A stretch of 64,000 nucleotides of DNA from Natronorubrum thiooxidans (GTDB lineage Archaea; Halobacteriota; Halobacteria; Halobacteriales; Natrialbaceae), in assembly GCF_900156475.1 (NCBI RefSeq), contig NZ_FTNR01000003.1, positions 124,001 through 188,000 on the forward strand, written 5' to 3'. The position numbers and the translations under genes were made by a program. Shown piece after piece: positions 8,934 through 17,589 of this stretch. Below the pieces are notes generated by a model. The model did not search any database and was not told where the DNA came from. It worked only from the letters and a program-made list of their open reading frames with translations. How positions within the stretch are numbered: position 1 is the stretch's first letter; the number at the start of each line of letters is the position of its first letter.

Positions 8934-10012
8934 TCAACCTGCAACAGCAGTGACTCACAGAGCGCGTCGGGACCGTCTTCCTCGAGCAGCCGACGCTGTC
9001 GGGTCGCCCCGCTGTCGCGCTCGTAGACGCGCTTGATGCCGTCGATCCCCAGCCGTTCGCACTCTCGGTCGACGAGTTCGCCGAGGTCGATCGTGCCCTC
9101 GAGATCACGGGCGATAAACGATGCGTCGTGGCCATGGCGGATTGCCCGCCACTTGTTTTCGTCGAGCAGTTCGCGCCGGTGGCGGGCGCTACTCGCGTTG
9201 TCTTCGTAGGCCTCGGCGAGCGCGTCGACCAGTGCGTGGGCGTACTCGACGAACGCGAGGACGACCTCAGGGTCAGCCTGCCCGTCCGGCGTCCGGAGTT
9301 CGACAGTGCCGTGTGCCGTATGCGGGCGGACGTCGTACCAGAGTTCGCCCCGGTCTTCGATCGAGTCCGTCTCCAACATCCGGCGTTCGAACCGATCGAA
9401 CGCCTCGTAGTCCTCGAAGTAGGTTGGCATCCCCGTGTTCGGTAGCGCCTCGAAGATCTTCGCACGAGCGGACTGAAGCCCGGTATCGAACCCGTTCCAG
9501 TACGGCGAGTTCGCCGAGAGGGCGAGCATGACCGGGACGTACCACCGCAGTTCGTTGGCGATCCAGACCGCCTTGTCGGCGTCGTCGACGCCGACGTGGA
9601 TGTGGACGCCCGCGGTCGTATTCCGATGTTGTGGATACTGGATGCGATCGAGTTGCGACCGATAGCGAGGTTTTTCGGCGTGCTCGAGTTCGCGCCATTT
9701 GGCAAGCGGATGCAGGCCGGCGGCGGCGATCTGATAGCCGTGGGCGGTGGCGTGATCGACCAGTGCGCGTCTGATCTCCAGCAGCGACTCCCGGGCGTCG
9801 GCCGGGTCCTCGATCAGCGGTGTCTGGGTCTCGATGACGAACTTGAACAGTTCGTGATCGAGTCGCCCCTCGAGGATCTCTGGTGGGTCGTGTTCGTAGA
9901 CGAGGTCGTCGGTGCCACTCGTCGGCCGGCCGTCGGCATCGACGACGAAACACTCCTCTTCGATCCCCAGCGTGCCCATGCGCGTAAACGATTCCCGGGA
10001 CCCGCGTTCCAT
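8930..10012 (-). CDS. gshA: Glutamate-cysteine ligase, haloarchaeal GCS2 type
   Basis: Makes gamma-glutamylcysteine, the main low-molecular-weight thiol of haloarchaea, from Glu, Cys and ATP. The 360-residue length and motifs match the GCS2/YbdK family: [13 protein letters not shown] at residues 13-25, [48 protein letters not shown], and the C-terminal [12 protein letters not shown]. The HIHVG segment contributes to the active site in this family. The stop codon overlaps the start of the PP2C-like gene. A start at the second Met (residue 12) is possible, because homologues begin close to the GxEEE segment. Confidence 0.93.
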   Translation of the reverse strand: MERGSRESFTRMGTLGIEEECFVVDADGRPTSGTDDLVYEHDPPEILEGRLDHELFKFVIETQTPLIEDPADARESLLEIRRALVDHATAHGYQIAAAGLHPLAKWRELEHAEKPRYRSQLDRIQYPQHRNTTAGVHIHVGVDDADKAVWIANELRWYVPVMLALSANSPYWNGFDTGLQSARAKIFEALPNTGMPTYFEDYEAFDRFERRMLETDSIEDRGELWYDVRPHTAHGTVELRTPDGQADPEVVLAFVEYAHALVDALAEAYEDNASSARHRRELLDENKWRAIRHGHDASFIARDLEGTIDLGELVDRECERLGIDGIKRVYERDSGATRQRRLLEEDGPDALCESLLLQVE

Positions 10013-10105
10013 CGTCTCCCGTTTTCGGCCGCGGTGATAAATACCGTTTGGACTCGGCAGGACGGAGTCATCAGCAAGGGAGCCGTGTTGCAGACGAACG
10101 CTGGG

Positions 10106-11200
10106 TTACTCGTCGTCGGACAGGTCGATCACGTTTTCGCGGCCGATCCGAAGCTTCTCGACCGTCCCGTCGTCGGCCATCGCCGAGAGCACTCTGGACG
10201 TCTTCGATTTCGACCAGCCGAGGTCCTCGACGACCGCCGACTGTTTCATGCGTCCACCCTGCTCGCGGAGCGTCCGCCGAACCCGGTCTTCATCGGTCAG
10301 AAGCTGGGATTGCTCGGTATCGGCGTTTGACGTCGTCGGCGCATCAGTTTCTTCTCCCGAGTCGGTCGCCTCCAAACTGTCGTCGCTGCCCCCGCCGATC
10401 GGCAGTGTGAGCCGTCCAGTACGGAAGGCGTACAGAACCGCAATGAGGAGTCCGAACGTGAATAGCCCGAAGACGGACAGGAGCCAAGCGTCGGTTCCGC
10501 CCCCGTCGACCTCCCCGTCCTGTTGCAGTGCGGTGGTACTTTCAGACGGTCCGGCGACGATACGCGGGTGGCCGTCGGCGAAGTCCTCTCGGCCGTGCCA
10601 CTCGAGGACGCTGCCAGAGACCTCATCGGGCGTCGGATCGGCGTCGGCGACGACGAACCCGTCCGGGGCGGCGACCGCCAACACGTCGTCCTCGCCGATG
10701 TAGAATCCGCCCTCGAAGACGTCGCCGGCGACGACGCGGTCGCCGTCGGTCGCCGCGAATCCGTCCCACGTGAACTGGAACGTGACAACCCCCCAGCGGC
10801 GGGGGACTTCCTGAATCGTCGTTCTCGTGGTGAATTCCGTCGCACGCATCTCGCGCGTGTGGCTCTCGTTTGCCCGGTCGACGACGCCGGTCATCCGCGT
10901 TTCGAACGGCTCGAGATATCGGCTGGTGTTCTCCCGAAACGACTCCTGAAACCGCTCGTACTCGGCGTGGTCGTCGTCGGTCGCGAGTCGGGTTCGGAAC
11001 GTGATCCCCCACGTGGCCGAGCCGTCCGCCGCGAGCTCGATTCTTGTAATGGTGTTGTCCGGGTCGGGCTGATCCTGAACCAGCGCGTGTTCGTCCGGCT
11101 GTGTCGACTCGAGGTCGCTGTTAGCGCTGCCCACGGCTACACCCGCCCCCAGGACGACCACCAGTGTGAGCAGCAGAATCACCACATGCCTCGGTCGCAT
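10106..11200 (-). CDS. Secreted-ectodomain membrane protein with cytoplasmic winged helix
   Basis: A 364-residue predicted one-component sensor. Residues 1-23 are a signal or anchor helix (HVVILLLTLVVVLGAGVAVG). Residues 30-235 form an extracellular beta-rich domain. A single transmembrane helix follows (SVFGLFTFGLLIAVLYAF, about 248-266), then an acidic linker and a winged helix at 300-355 (LREQGGRMKQSAVVEDLGWS, then TSRVLSAMADDGTVEKL). The ectodomain is clearly related to the one encoded at 13325-14047. I believe these correspond to the DUF7345 ectodomain and DUF7343 HTH, from memory. The start was set at the Met before RPRHVV; the open frame upstream is non-coding in appearance. Confidence 0.78.
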   Translation of the reverse strand: MRPRHVVILLLTLVVVLGAGVAVGSANSDLESTQPDEHALVQDQPDPDNTITRIELAADGSATWGITFRTRLATDDDHAEYERFQESFRENTSRYLEPFETRMTGVVDRANESHTREMRATEFTTRTTIQEVPRRWGVVTFQFTWDGFAATDGDRVVAGDVFEGGFYIGEDDVLAVAAPDGFVVADADPTPDEVSGSVLEWHGREDFADGHPRIVAGPSESTTALQQDGEVDGGGTDAWLLSVFGLFTFGLLIAVLYAFRTGRLTLPIGGGSDDSLEATDSGEETDAPTTSNADTEQSQLLTDEDRVRRTLREQGGRMKQSAVVEDLGWSKSKTSRVLSAMADDGTVEKLRIGRENVIDLSDDE

Positions 11201-11357
11201 TGGCAAGCGGTAGTGACTCGAACGGATTAAACGCATAGATCTAGACGCGTGAAATTCAGTGAAACAGAACACAACAGTCCCGAAACAGCTGCAATCGGCG
11301 ACAATGGGTCGCCACCGTCTCGCCGTTATATGGGCCATGCGTTCGTGGTCGTGACCG

Positions 11358-13328
11358 ATGAAACGGACACAGCTCCTGACCGTGCTCGTGGTGGTCGGGC
11401 TCCTTGTTGGCTCGATCCCCAGCGCAGCGCTCGCAGCCGGGGCGGCCGGGACCGGAGCGAACGCGGTCGCACAGGCGGATGAATCGAACTCGAACAGCTC
11501 GGAGGCAACGACGGGCCAGCAGCTCGCGACGGTGATCGAGGTCACCGACGACGAGGTGAGCGGTGATATCGAATCGGCATCACTGGAGTCGGTGCTGGCG
11601 CAGTCGAACGAATCCGAACGCGCTGCGGTCCTCGCCGATCGCGCGGCGTCGCTCCGTGAACGGGCAAACGAAACCGTCGCGACCCAGCAGGAGGCGACGA
11701 CGGCGTATGAGACCGGTGACCTCACCCGTACCGAGTACGCCCAGCGACTGGCAGTGCTCTCCTCGCGTGCGAACACGGTCGATCGCGGTTTCGACCGTCT
11801 CGATGAGCACGCTGCAGACGTCTCCGCGCTGGAACTGCGCGCTGCCGGCTACGACCGGAGCGCGAACGACGCAGCACGGGAACAGCTGCGGAAGCTGACC
11901 AGTACTGGTGCCAGCGCACTGCTCGCACAGTACACGGGCGAACAGCGCGGCGAGTTCTCGCTCGAGACCACCGACGGACTGTCGATCGAGACCGAGAACG
12001 AAGACGGCGAGCGGTCACGGGAACTCGAGCGCGAACAGCCGGGCAACGGGACGTTTCAGATACCCCAGAGCGAGGCGCTGACGGCGGCGACCGACCCACT
12101 CTCGACGGCCGATGAGGGCGAGTGGACGCTGCGCTCCGTCGACCGCGACGAGGACGACGGCTACTTCGAGTTCGAGTTCACGTTCTTCGGCCCCGATACG
12201 ACTGGCGAAGCCGAAGTGAGCGTCGACGGCGAAACCGGCGACGTGTTCGAGTTCGAAGAGGAGTTAGAGCCCCGTGACGCGGACGACAATGACGAAATAC
12301 CGTTGTCGATCTCGCTCGTCGAGGGCACCGCAGCGCCGAACACGAGCGTCACGTTCGCGGTGACCGCAGCCGGCGACCCAATCGAGGGCGCGACCGTCGA
12401 AATCGACGATCAGGCTGTCGGTGAGACGGACGCGACTGGACGGATCACGGTGACGCTCCCCGACGACGACGAGGCCGACGTCGAGGTCGAGGACGGCGAC
12501 CGGGAGGGCGAACTCGAGTTGACCCTCCGCTCGACAACGTCTGAAGAGGCTGCAGACGAGGAGATCAACGAGAAGCTGTCGGTCACCGGCTCCGTCGACA
12601 ACGGAACGGTGACGGTGGCTGTCGGATACGACGGTGAGGGCGTCTCCGGTGTCACGGTGCTCGCCGACGGCGACCGTGTCGGCACGACTGGTGAGGACGG
12701 CACGCTCTCGTTCGACGCAGAACCCGGCGACGACGAACTGGAAGTCACCGTGCTCAAAGGCGAGTTCGAGGCCGAACTGGAGTTCGAGATCAGCGCCGAC
12801 GGCGCGCTCGAACTGGACGATGTCGATATCGACGAACGCGACGAGGACCACGAGGACGACGAGGAACTCGGTGTGACCGTTGTCTCAGGTGAACCCGCCC
12901 CCGGTGCCACGGTAACGCTCGAGGTGACCGACGCCGATGGGCCGGTCGCGGACGCCGTCGTCGAAGTCGAAGACGAGAACGCGGGCACTACCGATTCCGA
13001 CGGGCGGATCACAGTGACGCTTCCCGACGATGACGAAGTCGAGATCGAAGTCGAGGACGGCGACCGGGAGGGCGAACTCGACCTCGAGTTCGACGGGGAC
13101 GACAGCGATGACGATGCGCGTAAAGAGGACGACGAAGACGACGAGAGAGAAGAAGAGGACGCTGACGACGAGGATGGTGAGGATGCCGACGACGACGAAG
13201 AGGACGCAGACGATGAAGATGGTGAGGATGCCGACGACGACGAAGAGGACGCTGACGATGAAGATGGAGAGGATGCCGACGACGACGAAGAGAACGCAGA
13301 CGAAGATGAAGCGGAGGACGACGAGTGA
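11358..13328 (+). CDS. Secreted protein with Ig-like repeats and acidic tandem-repeat tail
   Basis: A 656-residue exported protein. The signal peptide is residues 1-27 (QLLTVLVVVGLLVGSIPSAA). Residues 40-200 are a helical domain with Glu/Arg-rich coiled-coil character, and 215-300 a mixed domain. From about 310 there are three carboxypeptidase-regulatory or Big-like repeats, each containing a transthyretin-type strand such as TDATGRITVTLPDDDE (also near residue 550 as TDSDGRITVTLPDDDE). Residues 590-656 are a polyacidic tail of 15-residue repeats. No transmembrane anchor or archaeosortase motif is seen. Its stop overlaps the start of the next gene. Confidence 0.75.
   Translation: MKRTQLLTVLVVVGLLVGSIPSAALAAGAAGTGANAVAQADESNSNSSEATTGQQLATVIEVTDDEVSGDIESASLESVLAQSNESERAAVLADRAASLRERANETVATQQEATTAYETGDLTRTEYAQRLAVLSSRANTVDRGFDRLDEHAADVSALELRAAGYDRSANDAAREQLRKLTSTGASALLAQYTGEQRGEFSLETTDGLSIETENEDGERSRELEREQPGNGTFQIPQSEALTAATDPLSTADEGEWTLRSVDRDEDDGYFEFEFTFFGPDTTGEAEVSVDGETGDVFEFEEELEPRDADDNDEIPLSISLVEGTAAPNTSVTFAVTAAGDPIEGATVEIDDQAVGETDATGRITVTLPDDDEADVEVEDGDREGELELTLRSTTSEEAADEEINEKLSVTGSVDNGTVTVAVGYDGEGVSGVTVLADGDRVGTTGEDGTLSFDAEPGDDELEVTVLKGEFEAELEFEISADGALELDDVDIDERDEDHEDDEELGVTVVSGEPAPGATVTLEVTDADGPVADAVVEVEDENAGTTDSDGRITVTLPDDDEVEIEVEDGDREGELDLEFDGDDSDDDARKEDDEDDEREEEDADDEDGEDADDDEEDADDEDGEDADDDEEDADDEDGEDADDDEENADEDEAEDDE
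13152..13286 (+). repeat. Three tandem 45-bp units encoding an acidic 15-residue repeat
   Basis: Units at 13152-13196, 13197-13241 and 13242-13286 each encode EEDADDEDGEDADDD, followed by a degenerate fourth unit. The repeats are in frame inside the secreted protein, so copy number changes would not disrupt it. Confidence 0.85.
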
Positions 13329-14047
13329 TCCGGCGGCGGACGCACTCCCTCGTGCTCGTTACCGCGGTGTTGTTGCTCGCGGCGGGCGTCGTCCCGCCTG
13401 TGGCAGCTGCTGACGACGCCGTCGCGGACGACCGATCCGCGTTCGTCGTTGAACTCGAGTCGAACGGCGACGCCACGGTCTCGCTCGCGTTGACGTACGA
13501 CCTCGATGACGGGACGGACGAGGAAGCGTTCGAGCAGCTTCGTGCGAACTCCACTGACGTCGTCGACCGGTTCGACGAGCGCCTCTCGCGAATCGCCAAC
13601 CGAACGGCGAGCGAAACCGATCGCGAAATGACCGTTTCGGACGTTAATGCAGCGGTCACGACAACGGACGGCGTCGGTGTGATTCGGCTCTCGGCGTCGT
13701 GGTCGAACCTCGCAGCCGTTGACGGAGACCGGCTGGTCGTCAGCGAACCGTTCGCAAGCGAGTTCCAGACGGATCGGCCGTTCGTGCTTGCCACACCGGA
13801 CGGATACGTGGTATCCGAGACTGCTATCCCGACGGACGGCGACGGAACGTCAACCGCCGAATGGGACACTGGGACGGATTTGTCCGGATTTTCGGCGACC
13901 GTCTCACCGAGCGACGAGGCCGCTGACGTCGATACTGCCGAGACCGACGCGGACACAGCTAGCGAGGCGCTTCCGACACCGCTGGTGCCGACACTCACAG
14001 CCGTCCTCGTCAGTCTCTTCGGGTACGGCATCTGGCAGCGGCTGTAG
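13325..14047 (+). CDS. Secreted or anchored protein sharing the ectodomain of the 10106-11200 sensor
   Basis: A 240-residue protein starting at GTG 13325, overlapping the previous stop by two bases. Residues 1-29 are a signal peptide (SLVLVTAVLLLAAGVVPPVA). Residues 35-190 align by eye with the ectodomain at 10106-11200: AFVVELESNGDATVSLALTY corresponds to ITRIELAADGSATWGITF, DGDRLVVSEPF to DGDRVVAGDVF, and ATPDGYVVSE to AAPDGFVVAD. A C-terminal hydrophobic segment (LVPTLTAVLVSLFGYGIW) could anchor it to the membrane. It lacks the HTH of its relative. The function is unknown. Confidence 0.76.
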   Translation: MIRRRTHSLVLVTAVLLLAAGVVPPVAAADDAVADDRSAFVVELESNGDATVSLALTYDLDDGTDEEAFEQLRANSTDVVDRFDERLSRIANRTASETDREMTVSDVNAAVTTTDGVGVIRLSASWSNLAAVDGDRLVVSEPFASEFQTDRPFVLATPDGYVVSETAIPTDGDGTSTAEWDTGTDLSGFSATVSPSDEAADVDTAETDADTASEALPTPLVPTLTAVLVSLFGYGIWQRL

Positions 14048-14249
14048 TCACAAACCCGATAGCGATCCTATACTTTTGGCAGTTGCCTGCTCGAAATCGG
14101 TGGATCACGTGCGGTGATCCGAAGCCACAGATCGCGTTCGATTTTCGAGACACGGAATCATTCGCGGTCGCGTGACGATTCTAGTCCCCATGTGGGACGT
14201 CTCGAGTCACCAGCTCATCGGTTGCGGTGTCGAGGTCCGCAGGTTTCGA

Positions 14250-15839
14250 TCAGGACGTGACGGTCTCGGCCTCAGGGTCGATGGCCGCCTCGTCCTCGCG
14301 GAGCTTGAACTTCTGGATCTTGCCGCTCGGATTCTTGGGGAGGTCGTCGACGAAGTAGTACGCCCGCGGGCGCTTGAAGTCAGCGAGTTGGTCACTCTCG
14401 AGGACGAACGCGTCGAGTTCGTCGGCAGAAACGTCGTCACCGACGACGTACGTGACGACCCGCTCACCCCACTCCTCGTCGGGTTCGCCGACGACGGCCG
14501 CTTCTTCGACGCTCTCGTGGGCAAACAGGACGTCTTCGACCTCGGCCGGATAGACGTTCTCGCCGCCGGAGACGATCATGTCGTCTTTCCGGTCGACGAC
14601 GTAGAGGTAGCCGTCGTCGTCACGGTATCCGAGGTCGCCGGTGTAGTACCACGTCGTCCCGTCGGCCTCGCGCAGGGACCGCTCGGTCGCCTCCGGACGG
14701 TTCCAGTACTCGCGCATCACGCACGGACTCGAGATGAGAATCTCGCCGATTTCGCCGTCCGCGACCGCCTGATCCGGGTCCGCATCGGGATCGACGATGC
14801 GCAGTCGGTGGTTGAGTGCGGGGAGGCCGGCCGAACCCTGCTTTGGTACCTGGTCGTCCGGCGACTGGAAGACGCCGGCGGGACCGATCTCGGTCATGCC
14901 GTAGGCCTGTACGTAGTCCTCACAGAGCTGGTCCCGGCAGTTTTCGAGGACCTGCTCTGGCATCGGTGCCGCGCCGTAGAGCCCAACGCGGAGCGACGAG
15001 ACGTCGACGTCCATCTCCGCGGCGGTCATCGAGAGCGCGTTCCAGGCTGTCGGCGCGGCAAAGAGGACCGTCACGTCGTGGTCGTCGATCGCCTCGAGTG
15101 CAGCCGCCGGCTCGAACTCGTGATGGATGACGGACGCCGCGCCGCGGTGAACTCGCGGGAACAGGTTACAGTGGAGTTCTGCACAGTGATACAGCGGCAT
15201 CATCGACAGGCCGACGTCGTCGCGGGTGAGATTTAGTTCCGCGATACACAGGAGGTTGTGTTCGACCATACTCCGGTGTTCGTGGACGACTCCCTTCGGC
15301 CGGCCCGTCGTCCCTGAGGTGTAGATGAACGCGTAGACGTCGTCTTCGTCGACACGAACGTCGGGCCGGTCGGGCGATCCCGACTCGAGAAGGTCATAAA
15401 ACCCATGGGCTCCGTCCGGGACCTCGTCGCGGTCGTCGTCGATATAGACGTAGTCGTCGACTGCGAGGTTCGGACGCGCGCCCTCGACCGCCTCTCGCGT
15501 CGCGGATTCGAACAGGACCAGTTCGGCGTCGGCATCAGCGACGATGTACTCGATCTCACCCGACGGCAGCCGGAAGTTCAGCGGGGTGAAGATGGCCCCG
15601 ATCTTCGCGCAGGCATAGACGGTGAGCGCCATCTCCGAGCCGTTGTGCAAGACGGTGGCGACCCGGTCGCCTTTTTTGATGCCGAGGTCGAGAAACACGC
15701 TTGCCAGTTGGTTGACGCGCTCGTCGAACTCGGCGTAGGTCCAGCGCTGATCCTTGCGCGGATAGATGATCGCATCACGATCCGGATAGCGATCGACCGT
15801 TCCCTCGAGGGTGTCGCCAATTGTGGGGTGTGCTGACAT
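14250..15839 (-). CDS. AMP-forming acyl-CoA synthetase/ligase
   Basis: A 529-residue member of the ANL superfamily, which adenylates a carboxylic acid with ATP and transfers it to CoA. Motifs are in order: the P-loop YTSGTTGRPKGVVHEHRS (about 175), the A5 motif QAYGMTEIGPAG (about 300), the Asp-containing YYTGDLGYRDDDGYLYVVDR (about 395) and the catalytic lysine near the C-terminus in KNPSGKIQKFKLR. The arrangement is that of medium or long-chain fatty acid CoA ligases, but the substrate cannot be fixed from sequence. It stands alone between convergent and co-directional neighbours. Confidence 0.92.
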   Translation of the reverse strand: MSAHPTIGDTLEGTVDRYPDRDAIIYPRKDQRWTYAEFDERVNQLASVFLDLGIKKGDRVATVLHNGSEMALTVYACAKIGAIFTPLNFRLPSGEIEYIVADADAELVLFESATREAVEGARPNLAVDDYVYIDDDRDEVPDGAHGFYDLLESGSPDRPDVRVDEDDVYAFIYTSGTTGRPKGVVHEHRSMVEHNLLCIAELNLTRDDVGLSMMPLYHCAELHCNLFPRVHRGAASVIHHEFEPAAALEAIDDHDVTVLFAAPTAWNALSMTAAEMDVDVSSLRVGLYGAAPMPEQVLENCRDQLCEDYVQAYGMTEIGPAGVFQSPDDQVPKQGSAGLPALNHRLRIVDPDADPDQAVADGEIGEILISSPCVMREYWNRPEATERSLREADGTTWYYTGDLGYRDDDGYLYVVDRKDDMIVSGGENVYPAEVEDVLFAHESVEEAAVVGEPDEEWGERVVTYVVGDDVSADELDAFVLESDQLADFKRPRAYYFVDDLPKNPSGKIQKFKLREDEAAIDPEAETVTS

Positions 15840-15932
15840 ACCAACCAGTGGTACAACGAACCGCCATATAGTTGTTATCCGACACGAGACGCCAAACCGG
15901 CGAGTAACAGCGCCGTGAGGTGATCAGCCGGA

Positions 15933-16568
15933 TTATCGCGGTCGGGCGACGATGCCGAGGTGAGCCGTGTGATAGGCCTCGAGTCGCTGCGTTTCGAGGA
16001 TTTCATAGCCCGTCTCGAGGTCTGTCTGCACGTCTTCGAAGACGGCCGCCGGGTCGCGCGTGACGTCTTCACTTCTGGCCTTGACGGCCAACAGGAGTCG
16101 CCCGTCGGCGTCGAGGAATCGTGCGTTCTCGAGGGCGACACGGGCCTGTCCCCGCGTGGCCACGTCTTGGACAATCACGTCCAGGTCCGATTCGACGACG
16201 TGGGCGTACGTCTCTGGTTTCCGAGCGTCTTTGAGCAGCGGGAACAGCCGCGGGCGCGACTCGGCGGCTTCGAGGAGATCCCGAGCTGGCCGCGGGGCAA
16301 ACTCGACGGCATAGGTCGGGCCGGCGAAGTCGGCGACGTGGCTTACCGTCGTGCCGCTGGCCGCGCCGAGATAGAGCACCGTCTCGCCGCCCTCGAGGCC
16401 GGTGTCCATCTCGAGGTCGAGCATCGCGCCCAGTTTCGAACGGTTCGGATCCCAGGCGCGCCACTCTTCTGCGGTCGGCTCGCCGTAGACCGGTTCGCCG
16501 CGGGTCGCGAGTCGGTCGGTGCCGTCGAACTGGCGGCGTTCGACGCCGTCGGGCAGGTCGTTACTCAT
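15933..16568 (-). CDS. flpA: Fibrillarin-like rRNA/tRNA 2'-O-methyltransferase
   Basis: Catalytic subunit of the archaeal C/D box RNP, which transfers methyl from SAM to ribose 2'-hydroxyls of rRNA and tRNA. Fibrillarin features: N-terminal LPDGVERRQFDG, then EEWRAWDPNRSKLGAML, the SAM-binding loop TVLYLGAASGTTVSHVADF and YAVEFAPRPAR, and DVIVQDVATRGQAR. The length (211 residues) matches archaeal FlpA. Two in-frame Met codons lie at 16574 and 16568; I chose MSNDLPDG, which matches family starts. It overlaps the 3' end of nop5, its partner in the RNP. Confidence 0.95.
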   Translation of the reverse strand: MSNDLPDGVERRQFDGTDRLATRGEPVYGEPTAEEWRAWDPNRSKLGAMLDLEMDTGLEGGETVLYLGAASGTTVSHVADFAGPTYAVEFAPRPARDLLEAAESRPRLFPLLKDARKPETYAHVVESDLDVIVQDVATRGQARVALENARFLDADGRLLLAVKARSEDVTRDPAAVFEDVQTDLETGYEILETQRLEAYHTAHLGIVARPR

Positions 16569-17445
16569 CGTCATCACCGCCGTCTCCCCCTGCGCTCTCA
16601 TCGTCGGTTCGGGCCTGAATCGTCTCGATTCGGTCCGCGAGTTCAGCGTCGAGTTCGGTTTTCCGATCTCCCGAGTAGTGATCGACGCGTGCGGCGATGG
16701 CGAGTTTGCCGGCCACTGCTCGTGCGGCCGACCCCCGTTCGTCGGGATGGGTGCCCCGAACCGCGTCGTGAGTGAAGATGATCCCGTGTTTGGGCGAGGG
16801 TGCGTGACCGCGCAGATGGGCGAACAGGGCGTCCTCGGCCCCGAGGACCTGGACCGTTCCGCTGGGTTTCTTCGCTAGCGACTCGAGGCCGCCGGCAAGC
16901 GAGATCAGCCGCGCCGCGAGGACGGGCTCGGCAAGCGCCGCGAGGTTCGGTGCGACGGTCGGCGTCTGTCGGTCGACGTACTCCCGCAGATCCTCGGCTT
17001 CGTCTGCAAGCGCCACCACGCGCTCGGCGAGCGAGACGAGCGGCTCCTGACCGGGCTCGATTTCGTCTCGAGTCGCCAGCTCGCGGGCGTAGTCGACACC
17101 CGTTCCGGCAGCAGGATCGACGGTACCGGCCCACTCGGCGAGGCGTTCGGCGAGTTCGTTCGCCGTCCGCGTACAGTCGTCCATCGCCCGCACCGCGTGG
17201 ACGAGCTGGCGGTCGTCGGCCGCCTCGCGTTCGGTCACGTCCCTGCGGGTTGCTGCCGTCGTCGCCGCTCGAAGCGCGTCGTAGTACTCGTCTTTGTCGG
17301 CAGCGAACCCCGCCTCGAGTGCGAGCGCTGGCCAGTCGCGTGGCCCCTCAGCTGATCCGTCACGGACGGCCATCGCGGCCGACTCGAGGTCGTCGGCGTC
17401 GACACCCGCGAACCAGCCGTCGTCCGCGGCGGTGTTGTCTGTCAT
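16561..17445 (-). CDS. nop5: Nop5/Nop56/Nop58-type C/D box RNP core protein
   Basis: Scaffold of the C/D box sRNP that bridges fibrillarin, L7Ae and the guide RNA. The 294 residues show the Nop family order: an N-terminal fibrillarin-binding region, a central coiled coil (about 85-175), and the Nop domain with LISLAGGLESLAKKPSGTVQ and VLGAEDALFAHLRGHAPSPK (about 210-250). KHGIIFTHDAVRGTHPDERG is the RNA/L7Ae-binding signature. The tail is acidic rather than the Lys-rich tail of many homologues, as expected in a halophile. The gene sits directly upstream of flpA, the usual archaeal pair. Confidence 0.95.
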   Translation of the reverse strand: MTDNTAADDGWFAGVDADDLESAAMAVRDGSAEGPRDWPALALEAGFAADKDEYYDALRAATTAATRRDVTEREAADDRQLVHAVRAMDDCTRTANELAERLAEWAGTVDPAAGTGVDYARELATRDEIEPGQEPLVSLAERVVALADEAEDLREYVDRQTPTVAPNLAALAEPVLAARLISLAGGLESLAKKPSGTVQVLGAEDALFAHLRGHAPSPKHGIIFTHDAVRGTHPDERGSAARAVAGKLAIAARVDHYSGDRKTELDAELADRIETIQARTDDESAGGDGGDDDE

Positions 17446-17589
17446 ACGTACTCCTTGGTGGCCGGGTTCGTATATGCGTTCTCGAAACCGGTGACGGACT
17501 GTCGCGTGGGGTGACCGCTCGTCGTAACGCCTTTTGCCTTGCCACTAAAACCCTCATAAAAGAATGTCCCTGCGGAGGACGGAGTCACA

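Noticed and set aside
13152-13286. Possible CRISPR-like direct repeats
   Set aside because: The units are contiguous without spacers and in frame within a protein, so they are a coding minisatellite.
12410-14031. Long Ser/Arg-rich minus-strand frames opposite the surface protein genes
   Set aside because: Mirror images of GAC/GAG-rich acidic coding DNA; composition explains them.
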